Source of the DNA: Limonium bicolor
Lineage: Eukaryota; Streptophyta; Magnoliopsida; Caryophyllales; Plumbaginaceae
Assembly (NCBI GenBank): GCA_023374045.1
Contig: JAIOTZ010000253.1
Location: forward strand, 1 to 64,000
Reading direction: 5' to 3'
Length of the DNA: 64,000 nt
Part shown: positions 23,985-34,748 of the stretch, piece after piece
How positions within the stretch are numbered: the first letter of the stretch is position 1
Layout of the letters: each line of letters begins with the position of its first letter
The notes under the pieces: model-generated
Told to the model about the DNA's origin: nothing
Seen by the model: the letters and a program-made list of their open reading frames with translations, nothing else
The model's database searches: none
Made by a program: the position numbers and the translations under genes

Positions 23985-25861
23985 TGATGGAGAAATATGT
24001 GACTACTTCTACCACATAGGCAGTGTACCTATCGTTTTGCGGGTATAGTGATTAAATGGGGTTGTCGATCTCAGGGACCTCGTACAATTAATTGATAAAT
24101 ATTTGATTAACTAGAAATTAAGTTAAACTAAAGAAAACAGGAAATATCACTTTTTTCGGTTTTGATTGATTGATTAAAAAGAAACTGAACTACAAGGAAA
24201 AATAGAACAATTTAAAAGATAAATAAACACAGAGGGATTTAAAGAGTGGTGAATGTGATAAATAGAAAAGCGCACCCCGGGTTGTTTGCTTACCTATTCC
24301 TTTTATATCTGTTACTAAATTCTTCCTTTAATTTTACTGCAATAACTCAGAAACTTTAATTAATTCATTAACGACTAAGTATAATGAATCCTAACCAATT
24401 GTTAGACCTAGCAGCAGACTAATGCTCTAGACCGGACACAATTAATCGCATAAAGAGCAGTTTCTATTGGAGTCTAATTAACCTATAGGCGGGATCACGC
24501 TTCTAGCTGTTAATTAGGTTCAACTTCCTTCGTCTAGTTATTTATCTCAGCTCTCGCATTTTAATAAAATAACTACAAGGGTTGTTTTAACTACCGGCCA
24601 AATAATTAAAACACTTGAAGGACAGGAATTGAACTGTTGCAGTTAACAAAATTTATTTGAAGAATAACATAGCAGAATTTAGGAAATAGGTTCGCTTCCC
24701 AACCCGGGAAGCTAAAATACTTACTCGCTCATCGTTACAAAAACAACGATAACAGAAAAGGAATGCATTAAATAAATTAAAGTAAGGGTAAGAGATAACT
24801 CCAGTTTAGAAGTTCACTCCAGATCCTCGCTTCAACTTCGTCTTGTGTTGCCCCGACTGCTAACTTTATTGTTGTAAAGCTGGTGCGTAAAAGGAAAATA
24901 AAATGGATAGTGGGATGTATGTGTTTGCGTGGGAATTTAATGGAGTGGATGGATGATGGCTTCTGATGGAGGAAATGAAGTGAATGGAGTACGATCGTGG
25001 GAGAGGGAGTATGTAGATGATTGGGTCGATGGATGCGTGGGTGCGTGAATGGGTGAATGATTTTTTAGCAACCAGAGCGTGGGTTTATATAGGCTGAGGA
25101 ATTCAGAAGCAGACAACGGAGAAGTGATAGGGACGGTGCAGTGCAGTAGGTGAGTAGATGGCGTTGGAGTTGATGAGCAGATCCGCGAAGATTTGCAGTC
25201 GGAGAATTGATTGCAGACAGACAGTGCCGGCGTCACGCGTGAGTGATTTAAGGTGGGCGCCGTCTGCAATTAATGAAGTAGCAGTTCGAATGCGGCGCCG
25301 CGAAGGAAGAAGAAAGAAGAAAATTCGCGTCGAAATCTGGATCCGGCGCAATTTTTGGTGCGCTGATCCTCCTGTCCGCACGCGCGTCCGCCCAGGCGTC
25401 CGCCTGGAATCAATGCGGACGTGTCTTCTGTCTCGCGACCGCCCGCGTCCGCATGTCCGTCCGCGCACGACTCAGGCGGACGTCTCTGTGTTGTCCGCCT
25501 CTTCCGTCCGCTTCAGAGTCAGGCGGTTGTTTCTAGTCGTGTCCGCCTACCGGTCCGCGACATAACCATGTGGACGCCTCTGTTTTGGCGGCTAGCGATT
25601 TTATATATATATTGCAATCTTCAACCGGCTCCAGATTCTTCGTTATAAGTCCGTTTTACTCGCCGTTTGTTGCGTTAGAAAGCTCATGAGATTATCTATC
25701 CATTAACATGGCTTTTTCCTACATTTAACACATAAAATATATCAATTCATTCCAAAACATAAATCTAGGAAAAATGTAAGATAAGTGAGAAATATTACTT
25801 AAAATACTGCAAATTATAAGGTAATTAAACCCTTAAAAGTCTATATATTTCGCACTTATCA
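23985..25861 (-). mobile_element. Athila 3' LTR, 1877 bp
   Basis: Direct repeat of 32863-34748 with TG...CA-type ends (TGATGGAG ... CTTATCA as read on the plus strand). It contains a GC-rich, TCCGC/GCGGAC-rich segment at about 25250-25600 that differs strongly from the AT-rich rest. The frames through it are translated repeats, not genes. Confidence 0.93.
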
Positions 25862-27245
25862 AACTTCCTCATACTTATCTTTTGCTTGTCCTCAAGCAAA
25901 TAAAGAACAAACTTTCTCTAAGGTTACAGTATCAAACTCCGGGATTCAACAATCGTGGAAGGAAAACAAGCTAAATGGCAATCAAAAGAATAATCCTGCT
26001 CTTAGATGTAGGTTTTTGTAAACAGTGAAACAGAAATTTTTAATAAGAGCATGGATAAGTCAGATTGTAAAAATTGAACATAGATTAGCTTGGAACCTTC
26101 CACCAATTTCTTTTCTCTAACCTTTGGATGACAAGGGGTGTGAAGTAACACCTTATTCCGTGATACCTTTCAACACCACATACTCATGATCAAAATATGA
26201 AAAATTGCGACAATCATTCAGAGTTTTGCATGTTTATTTTTTTTTGTTTTTCTCTTCTCTTTTGTCTTTTCATTGTTTGCACAATTGTTTCATCCCCCAG
26301 ACTTTTCTCTTCACCCATGTAGCGGCTTTGGGCCTTCTATCCCAGATCACAAGACCTTAGGTAGATGGGTGATGAGGCACCCCAAGGACTTAATAACCGA
26401 ATGAACGAGGCCTGTTTTGGTTCAGAAAACTTCATTATATGATCAGAGATGCCTTATCCTTTCCATACCAAACTTTCACTTAGTTCCATGATTGCCAAGC
26501 TAAGGTAGCTCAATTTCCACAATCAGCTTATCCACCAGATTTCAGTGAAAATAGATTTAATTTTGAAGAAAGAATTTGATACATACAAACAACGTCAAGC
26601 AGAACGATTCTTGAGGTTGTCATCAGGCTCGATTTCAAAAACTTCCACAAAAAATTTTAGCCCGAAAATTCAACATGTATTGGCCTTTAGAGAAGCTTAC
26701 TATCATAATTAGAGAACAATAAAAATCAAGTGTGGCATTAGGTACTACTGGCATATTTTCAGGGAAAGGTCAAAACTTCCTCACACTTAAGAGGAGCAAT
26801 GTCCTCATTGTTCATAAAATAATCAAGAAAAGACCTTTCAAAATATGCCAGACTCATGAAGGATCATTTAGGACTCTATGGACTTAAACAATCAACAGTT
26901 AAAGCACGAGTGGCTGAACATAAATATTAAAAATAAAGGAACTGAGACTCCCCTGATATCGTGAGATTGAGGAAGGTGCCCTTCCTCACACTTAAAGCAT
27001 TGGCGGTGGGGTCGATGTTCCTCACACTTGAGTCTAAGCAAGGGTTCAGCTTGGAGTGATTGCAACAAACGGTTTACCTACACACACTGTCAAATACCAA
27101 AATAACGCTAGGAAGCGTTGCGTTAATAGCACAGGTACAATTACCTCCTTCCTCTTCTTTCTTCCTCGCCTCTTTTTTATTATTATTATATATATACTAA
27201 TTATTGAGAGAAATATATGCGTAGCTTTAAAACATGAATTGAAAA
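25862..27245 (-). mobile_element. Athila 3' untranslated region with polypurine tract
   Basis: No env-like or other gene is visible. The tract next to the LTR reads AAGTATGAGGAAGTT in minus orientation (25862-25876). Similar AAGTGTGAGGAAG-type words recur at 26774-26790, 26981-26996 and 27017-27030. Between them are AT-rich, pyrimidine-rich stretches with nothing recognisable. Confidence 0.8.
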
Positions 27246-28304
27246 TTACCCCTGGGTTGCCTCCCAGTCAGCTGCCCTCTTTATAGTCATTGGCTGGACT
27301 TTTGTGAAGTAGCTAACCTGCAATTGGATCTTTAAGAGATACTTCATATGTAGCAGCTTGATCCAGTGAAGTACCCAGAAATTTCTTGACTCTTGACCCA
27401 TTGACTTTAAATGTTTCCCCCTTTGCATTGGCGAGTTCAATCGCACCGAATGGGGAAATGCTAATAATAGGGTAAGGCCTGACCAGTATGATTTCAGCTT
27501 ACCTGGGAAGAATCTGAGCCTGGAGTTGAAAAGTAGGACTTGGTCCCCCACCTTGAGTTCTCGATTGGCAATCATCTTGTCATGCCAGCGCTTGGTACGT
27601 TCCTTATATATTACAGCATTCTCGTAAGATTCGTTCCTGAGTTCCTCCAACTCTGTCAACTGGAACTTGCGTTTATCACCGGCTTGCTGTAGGTCAAAAT
27701 TAAGAGCTTTCAAGGCCCAATATGACTTGTATTCTAATTCCACAGGCAAGTGGCATGCCTTCCAAAAACCAACTTGTAGGGAGACATGCCAATTGGTGTC
27801 TTGAAAGCAGTGCGGTAGGCCCAGAGCGCTTCATCTAATCTAAGTGACCAATCCTTACGAGAAGAGTTCACCGTCTTTTGTAGATCCACTTGAGCTCTCG
27901 GTTTGTCACTTCGGCCTGCCATTTGTTTGAGGATGGTAGGGTAAGGCAACCTTATGTCGAACCCCATATTTCTTTAATAGTGCTTCAAACTGGCGGTTAC
28001 AGAAATGGGAGCCACCGTCACTGATTATGGCTCGAGGAACGCCGAATCGAGTGAAAATATTTTTCTTCAGGAACTTCACAACAGTTTTAGCATCATTAGT
28101 AGAACAGGCAAGGGCTTCCGCCCATTTTGAAACATAATCAACAGCTACTAAGATGTAAAGATTACCGAAAGAGTTTGGAAAGGGACCCATAAAATCAATA
28201 CCCCAGACGTCAAATAGCTCAACTTCTAACATGTTATTCAGTGGTAGCTCATTCACGAGATAGATTACCTTGCCTTTGACACCGATCACATGTCGCAAAC
28301 GCAT
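27246..28304 (-). pseudogene. Athila integrase catalytic core and C-terminal part, frameshifted
   Basis: Three overlapping minus-strand pieces (27906-28304, 27734-27967, 27246-27749) together cover the integrase core and the tail. The first has the first catalytic Asp in WGIDFMGP, the second in SDGGSHFCN and the HPQTNG stretch just before the catalytic Glu. The second piece has the [16 protein letters not shown] motif typical of Ty3/gypsy integrases. The third has the VGDQVLLFNSRLR...FPGKLKS motif of the integrase C-terminal region. At least two frameshifts plus a junction with the upstream frame make this non-functional. Confidence 0.9.
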
Positions 28305-31300
28305 GACAATCCTTGTGAAGGGTGTTCCAGAAAAAACCTGATTCTAGTATTTTTGCGGCGGTTCGAGTGGCGCCATGATGTCCACCGGCTTCTCTGGAAT
28401 GGCAATGGAGGAGAATGTTTCTGACCTCTGTCTTCTGGACACATCTCCTAATGATACCATCTGCACAGACTTTAAACAGATAAGGGTCATCCCAAAAATA
28501 ATGTTTGACAATGGAAAAGAACCTCTTTCTCTGCTGATAAGTCATATCAGCTGGAACAATCTTTCTAACAAGGTAGTTAGCGATATCAGCAAACCATGGA
28601 TCCTCAACATCTTCAGCTGCAAATGCTGACTCATCGGGGAAGGACTCGTTGATGGGAGTCCCATCATCAGATGCCTCCATTCTGGACAGATGATCAGCTA
28701 CCACATTTTGTGTCCCCTTTTTTTCCCTGATCTCAATATCAAATTCTTGCAATAGGAGAATCCACCTAATTAACCTGGGTTTTGACTCTGCCTTAGCAAA
28801 CAAATACTTAAGAGCAGAGTGGTCAGTATGCACAATAATTTTACCACCCAGTAAATAAGATCGAAACTTATCTAGAGCAAAAACTACAGCTAGTAATTCT
28901 TTTTCTGTGGTCGCATAATTTTTCTGGGCATCATTTAAAGTTCGACTTGCATAATATACTACCCGAAGAATTTTATCAATCTTTTGACATAACACGGCTC
29001 CCACAGCGTAATCACTAGCGTCACACATTATCTCAAAAGGGAGTGACCAATCAGGAGACACAACGACAGGTGCAGAAATTAGCTTTTCTTTTAATAAATT
29101 AAAAGCTTTCAGACATTCCTCAGAAAAATGGAACTTAACATCCTTTACAAGTAGATCACACAGAGGTTTAGAGATTTTGGAAAAATCTTTAATGAATCTT
29201 CTATAAAAACCTGCGTGTCCAAGAAAACTACGAATATCTCTAACAGAAGATGGTGGTGGGAGCTTTTCAATTACCTCGACTTTAGCCCGGTCTACCTCAA
29301 TACCTTTTGAAGAAATTTTGTGGCCCAGGACGATTCCTTCTCGAACCATTAAGTGGCATTTTTCCCAATTTAACACCAGATTGGTTTCTTCACACCTGGA
29401 CAGCACAAGATCAAGGTTTTCTAGACAGGATTCAAATGTTAGACCATAAACAGAAAAGTCGTCCATAAAAACCTCAATGCATTTCTCAATGTATTCAGCA
29501 AAGATGGCCATCATACAACGTTGAAATGTGGCAGGAGCATTACATAATCCAAATGGCATTCTTTTATAACTATAGGTTCCATACGGACAGGTAAAAGTTG
29601 TCTTATCCTGATCCTCAGGAGCTATAGGGATTTGAAAGTAACCTGAAAAGCCATCCAGAAAGCAGTAGTAGTCATGTCCAGCTAGTCTTTCCAACATTTG
29701 ATCAATGAAAGGTAATGGAAAATGGTCCTTACGAGTGGCGTCATTTAACTTTCTATAATCAATACAAACCCGCCATCCTGTAGTGGGGCGCTGGGTAATC
29801 AGCTCACCCTTTTCATTAGGAACCACCGTTATCCCTCCTTTCTTTGGTACTACCTGAACTGGACTTACCCATTTACTGTCTGAAATAGGATAAATAATGC
29901 CTGCATCGAGTAGTTTGATTACCTCTTTCTTAACTACCTCTTTTAGGACTGGGTTAAGACGCCGCTGAGGCTGAGCCAATGGTCGGTAGTTATCTTCCAT
30001 ATAGATTCGGTGAGAACACAACTGAGGGCTGATTCCTTTAATATCTGCTATCGACCAACCAATAGCTGATGTGTGATTGCGCAATACCTCCAGTAGTTGC
30101 TTCTCTTGAGTTCCTGTTAAGTCAGAAGAGATTATAACAGGTAATTCCGATGGTTCATTCAGAAAAGAGTATTTCAAGTGAGAGGGAAGGGGTTTCATCT
30201 CCACTGTAGGAGGTTTCTCAATAGATGGTCTTGGTCGGTCAGCACTCCGCTCGACTTTCTCAAATTGCTGCTGGTACTTGTGGAAGTGTGGCCGCCTTTT
30301 GTTTAACTCTTCAGCCATGAGGGCCATATCTGGATCCTCATCATCAGCTTCGCAAGATGCCATAAGACATCTTTCCAGGATTTCCTCCTCTTCTCCGCTT
30401 AAAATAGTTTCCTGCACTAAAGAGTCAACAATATCTATTGCAAAGCAGGATTGAACAGTGGCAGGACGTTTCATGTTGCGTGTCATGTCGAAAACAACCT
30501 GCTCATCATGAAATCTTAAAATAATCTTTCCTCCCTCCACATCAATGAGAGTGCGGGCAGTTCTCATAAATGGTCTGCCCAAAATTAGTGGTACATCTGT
30601 ATCTTCCTCCATATCAATGATGATAAAATCAGCAGGGAAAATAAATTTATCAATAGAAACTACCAGGTCCTCAACTTTTCCTTTAGGATAGATTATGGAA
30701 CGGTCTGCTAGTTGCAATTGAACAGAAGTGGGAGCACATTGACCTACACCTAATTTCTTGAAAATAGATAAAGGCATCAAATTAATACTTGCTCCTAAAT
30801 CACATAAACCGTTACCACAATCCACCTTCTCGATAGCGCATGGAATGATAGGAAGACCCGGATCTCCTAACTTGGGTGGCAGCTTCTTCAGGAGGACTGC
30901 AGATACTCTTTTTGTCAATTTGACTGTGTCAGACTCCAGCAAAGAACGCCTGTTAGACAAAATATCCTTCATAAATTTAGCATACATAGGCATTTGAGAC
31001 AAAGCATCAGAAAAAGGGATGTTAATTGTTAATTTCTTAAAGATACTAAGAAATTTCCCATATTGCTCGTCCATGTTCTTTTTCTTTAGTCTGTTAGGGA
31101 ATGGAATAGGAGGATTATAAGAGAGTTGAGATGGTTTAATAGTGAGAGATTCAGGAGACTCCTTCTCCTTGGGATTTGTTGTTTCTTCCACTTCAGGTTG
31201 AGATTCAGCTGGCTTATTAAAATCTTCTCCAATTTCTGGAACATCAGAAACTAGTTCCTTGCCGCTTCTCAGAGTTACTGCTTTTGCGTGCTCCCTTGGG

Positions 31301-32100
31301 TTAGGGTCAGGCTGACTGGGAAGTGACCCCGTCGGTCGCTGTGCCAGCTGTTGTGAAATTTGACTCATTTGCCTCTCTAGGCTCAGGTTGATAGAAGCTT
31401 GATCAGCGTTTTTAGCGGCTTGTTCAGAAAGTTTAGCTTCTATTTCGGCAATCCTGGAGTTTGTAGTTTGGCCTTGTTTAAGGATTTCTGCCAGCATATT
31501 CTTAATTTTACCACTGCCTCCTTGTGAATTTTGGGATTGCTCCTGCTGTCTAAAGTAAGGTGGTCTATTTTGGTTGAACCCAAAATTACCTATAGACTGA
31601 TCATTACCCCTCCATGGAGGTTGTTGATTGTTCCTCCAATTATTCTGATTGAAATTGTTAGGATAAGGGTTACCTGGTCTGTTGTTGATCGATTTTAGCT
31701 CTTCGGGGTTACCTACATAGCTAGGACCTTCACAGTTGAATGTTTCGTGGGCTCCTCCACAATTCTCACAGCAAGGATTCAGGAAAGGCGAAGAAGTAGC
31801 TGCCTTCGCGGTTTGCTGTTGCGTCTGGTTTACAGCTAATTTTTCCACAACTTTAGTAAGAGCTGTTAGTTGAGCGGATAAGTGATCCTGTGGGGGAATA
31901 TTATACATACCTGCTTTTGGCTCACCTCTCCCCTTGTTCTTGCACCACTGTCTGGTACTAGCGGTCATGGTGTCCAAAAGCTCCATCGCTTCATCCCCAG
32001 TTCTTGCCATAAAGTTTCCTCCAGATGAGGAACTTAGTACTATTTTGTTTGAATCGTTTAATCCCTTAAAGAATGACAGTACTAGTTCTTCGCTACTCAT
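28249..32100 (-). pseudogene. Athila gag (C-terminal part)-protease-RT-RNase H-integrase (N-terminal part)
   Basis: A 1283-codon frame, the longest in the window. In order: gag tail with one zinc knuckle CENCGGAHETFNC (residues 111-123), aspartic protease with LCDLGAS (about 433-438), reverse transcriptase with the FMDD catalytic pair (878-881), RNase H beginning MCDASDYAVG (about 1025) and ending NVVADHLSR, and the HHCC zinc finger of integrase near the end. The domain order and the DLGAS, GGAHETFNC and PQRRLNP words are Athila-like. The frame starts inside gag because of upstream stops and ends by frameshift in integrase. All visible RT and protease catalytic residues are intact. Confidence 0.93.
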
Positions 32101-32691
32101 ACCATGGTGTGGGCACAGAATCTGCAGCTCCTTGAATCTATCCCAAAGTCATACAGGGACTCACCTGGTTCTTGACCAAAGTTTGTGATTTCAGCGATCT
32201 TCCCTTGTCTTTGACGGTGGGTAGTACTTCGCCAGGAATTTGTTTGCCAAGTCAGCCCAAGTGTGGATGCTACCCGGTTGCAGACTCCTTAGCCACCTGG
32301 ACGCTCCGTCTTTCAGAGAATAGGGGAACCGTTGTAGACGAATGCGCTCATTCAGGTTCCCCGTCTTGTTGAATGTATTGCAGAAGTCCAGGAATGCAGA
32401 GATGTGGTGTGGGGCATCATCTGAGTCAAGCCCGCTGAATTGTCCCTAGTGGTACAAAGTGGTGATGAAGCTCGTCTTGAATTGCCAGGCGTCGAGCTCA
32501 GCTTGCGTCACTTGAGGGAGGACGATAGCAGAGGATCGTCCTTCTACTGATGGTTGCTGGTACTCCCCCAGAGTTTGTCTGGTCGTCATGGCAAACTGTA
32601 GTTGTCGCCTGCTGTGGAGAACTCTTTCGATCTCTGGCTGAAATTCAGCTATAGGTTCTCCTGCAGATCGAGTCCGACGCATAAGAGACAA
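32101..32691 (-). pseudogene. Athila gag N-terminal part, broken
   Basis: The minus-strand frame from 32691 opens with an 81-residue piece (MSLMRRTRSAGEPIAEF) and meets a stop near 32446. Beyond it, other frames read typical capsid phrases such as SRWLRSLQPGSI and ADLANKFLAKYYPP before further stops near 32150. This is the first half of the Athila gag, separated from its C-terminal part by nonsense and frameshift changes. Confidence 0.8.
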
Positions 32692-32838
32692 GTTGGTATG
32701 AATATGGAAAAAACTAGATTAACTATATACGTGGCAAAAATAAAGAGAAAATATCAAACAGAAAATAAAAAAAATAAAAGAATGAAAAATTTAACTTATC
32801 CTAATTAAATAATAATTGTCAATTAACCGTGCCGGAGG

Positions 32839-32856
32839 TCCCCGGCAACGGCGCCA
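32839..32856 (-). promoter_or_regulatory. Athila primer binding site, tRNA-Asp
   Basis: In minus orientation TGGCGCCGTTGCCGGGGA begins 6 bases from the 5' LTR. It is complementary over 18 bases to the 3' end of plant tRNA-Asp (TCCCCGGCAACGGCGCCA), the primer known for Athila elements. Confidence 0.93.
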
Positions 32857-32862
32857 AAAACT

Positions 32863-34748
32863 TGATGGAGAAATATGTGACTACTTCTACCACATAGGCA
32901 GTGTACCTATCGTTTTGCAGGTATAGTGATTAAATGGGGTTGTCGATCTCAGGGACCTCGTACAATTAATTGACAAATATTTGATTAACTAGAAATTAAG
33001 TTAAACTAAAGAAAACAGGAAATATCACTTTTTCGGTTTTGATTGATTGATTAAAAAGAAACTGAACTACAAGGAAAAATAGAACAATTTAAAAGATAAA
33101 TAAACACAGAGGGATTTAAAGAGTGGTGAATGTGATAAATAGAAAAGCGCACCCCGGGTTGTTTGCTTACCAATTCCTTTTATAGCTGTTACTAAATTCT
33201 TCCTTTAATTTTACTGCAATAACTCAGAAACTTTAATTAATTCATTAACGACTAAGTATAATGAATCCTAACCAATTGTTAGACCTAGCAGCAAACTAAT
33301 GCTCTAGACCGGACACAATTAATCGCATAAAGAGCAGTTTCTATTGGAGTCTAATTAACCTATAGGCGGGATCACGCTTCTAGCTGTTAATTAGGTTCAA
33401 CTTCCTTCGTCTAGTTATTTATCTCAGCTCTCGCATTTTAATAAAATAACTACAAGGGTTGTTTTAACTACCGGCCAAATAATTAAAACACTTGAAGGAC
33501 AGGAATTGAACTGTTGCAGTTAACAGAATTTATTTGAAGAATAACATAGCAGAATTTAGGAAATAGGTTCGCTTCCCAACCCGGGAAGCTAAAATACTTA
33601 CTCGCTCATCGTTACAAAAACAACGATAACAGAAAAGGAATGCATTAAATAAATTAAAGTAAGGGTAAGAGATAACTCCAGTTTAGAAGTTCACTCCGGA
33701 TCCTCGCTTCAACTTCGTCTTGCGTTGCCCCGACTGCTAACTTTATTGTTGTAAAGCTGGTGCGTAAAAGGAAAATAAAATGGAAAGTGGGATGTATGTG
33801 TTTGCGTGGGAATTTAATGGAGTGGATGGATGATGGCTTCTGATGGAGGAAATGAAGTGAATGGAGTACGATCGTGGGAGAGGGAGTATGTAGATGATTG
33901 GGTCGATGGATGCGTGGGTGCGTGAATGGGTGAATGATTTTTTAGCAACCAGAGCGTGGGTTTATATAGGCTGAGGAATTCAGAAGCAGACAACGGAGAA
34001 GTGACAGGGACGGTGCAGTGCAGTAGGTGAGTAGATGGCGTTGGAGTTGATGAGCAGATCCGTGAAGATTTGCAGTCGGAGAATTGATTGCAGACAGACA
34101 GAGCCGGCGTCACGCGTGAGTGATTTAAGGTGGGCGCCGTCTGCAATTAATGAAGTAGCAGTTCGAATGCGGCGCCGCGAAGGAAGAAGAAAGAAGAAAA
34201 TTCGCGTCGAAATCTGGATCCGGCGCAATTTTTGGTGCGCTGATCCTCCTGTCCGCGCGCGCGTCCGCCCAGGCGTCCGCCTGGAATCAATGCGGACGTG
34301 TCTTCTGTCTCGCGACCGCCCGCGTCTTCTTTCCGTCCGCATGTCCGTCCGCGCACGACTCAGGCGGACGTCTCTGTGTTGTCCGCCTCTTCCGTCCGCT
34401 TCAGAGTCAGGCGGTTGTTTCTAGTCGTGTCCGCCTCCGGTCCACGACATAACCATGCGGACGCCTCTGTTTTGGCGGCTAGCGATTTTATATATATATT
34501 GCAATCTTCAACCGGCTCCAGATTCTTCGTTATAAGTCCGTTTTACTCGCCGTTTGTTGCGTTAGAAAGCTCATGAGATTATCTATCCATTAACATGGCT
34601 TTTTCCTACATTTAACACATAAAATATATCAATTCATACCAAAACATAAATCTAGGAAAAATATAAGATAAGTGAGAAATATTACTTAAAATACTGCAAA
34701 TTATAAGGTAATTAAACCCTTAAAAGTCTATATATTTCACACTTATCA
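32863..34748 (-). mobile_element. Athila 5' LTR, 1886 bp
   Basis: Very similar to 23985-25861, differing by scattered substitutions and an insertion of about 9 bases near 34325 in the GC-rich segment. The high identity implies a fairly recent insertion despite the broken genes. Confidence 0.93.

Larger units (their letters stand above)
23985..34748 (-). mobile_element. Athila-lineage Ty3/gypsy retrotransposon, degenerate
   Basis: Flanked by the 5-bp duplication GTGGC (23980-23984, 34749-34753). LTRs 23985-25861 (3') and 32863-34748 (5'), interior 25862-32862, all read on the minus strand. The primer site matches tRNA-Asp, and gag and RT sequences are Athila-like. Coding capacity is broken by stops and frameshifts in gag and integrase, and no env-like frame is seen, so the copy cannot be autonomous. 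Confidence 0.93.

Noticed and set aside
25103..25565. Overlapping Arg-rich frames on both strands in the Athila LTR (also 33980-34424)
   Set aside because: They arise from the GC-rich TCCGC repeats; frames are open on both strands and copy indels change the frame, so they are not coding.
30758..32372. Plus-strand frames opposite the Athila gag-pol
   Set aside because: Antisense shadows of the long minus-strand coding frame.
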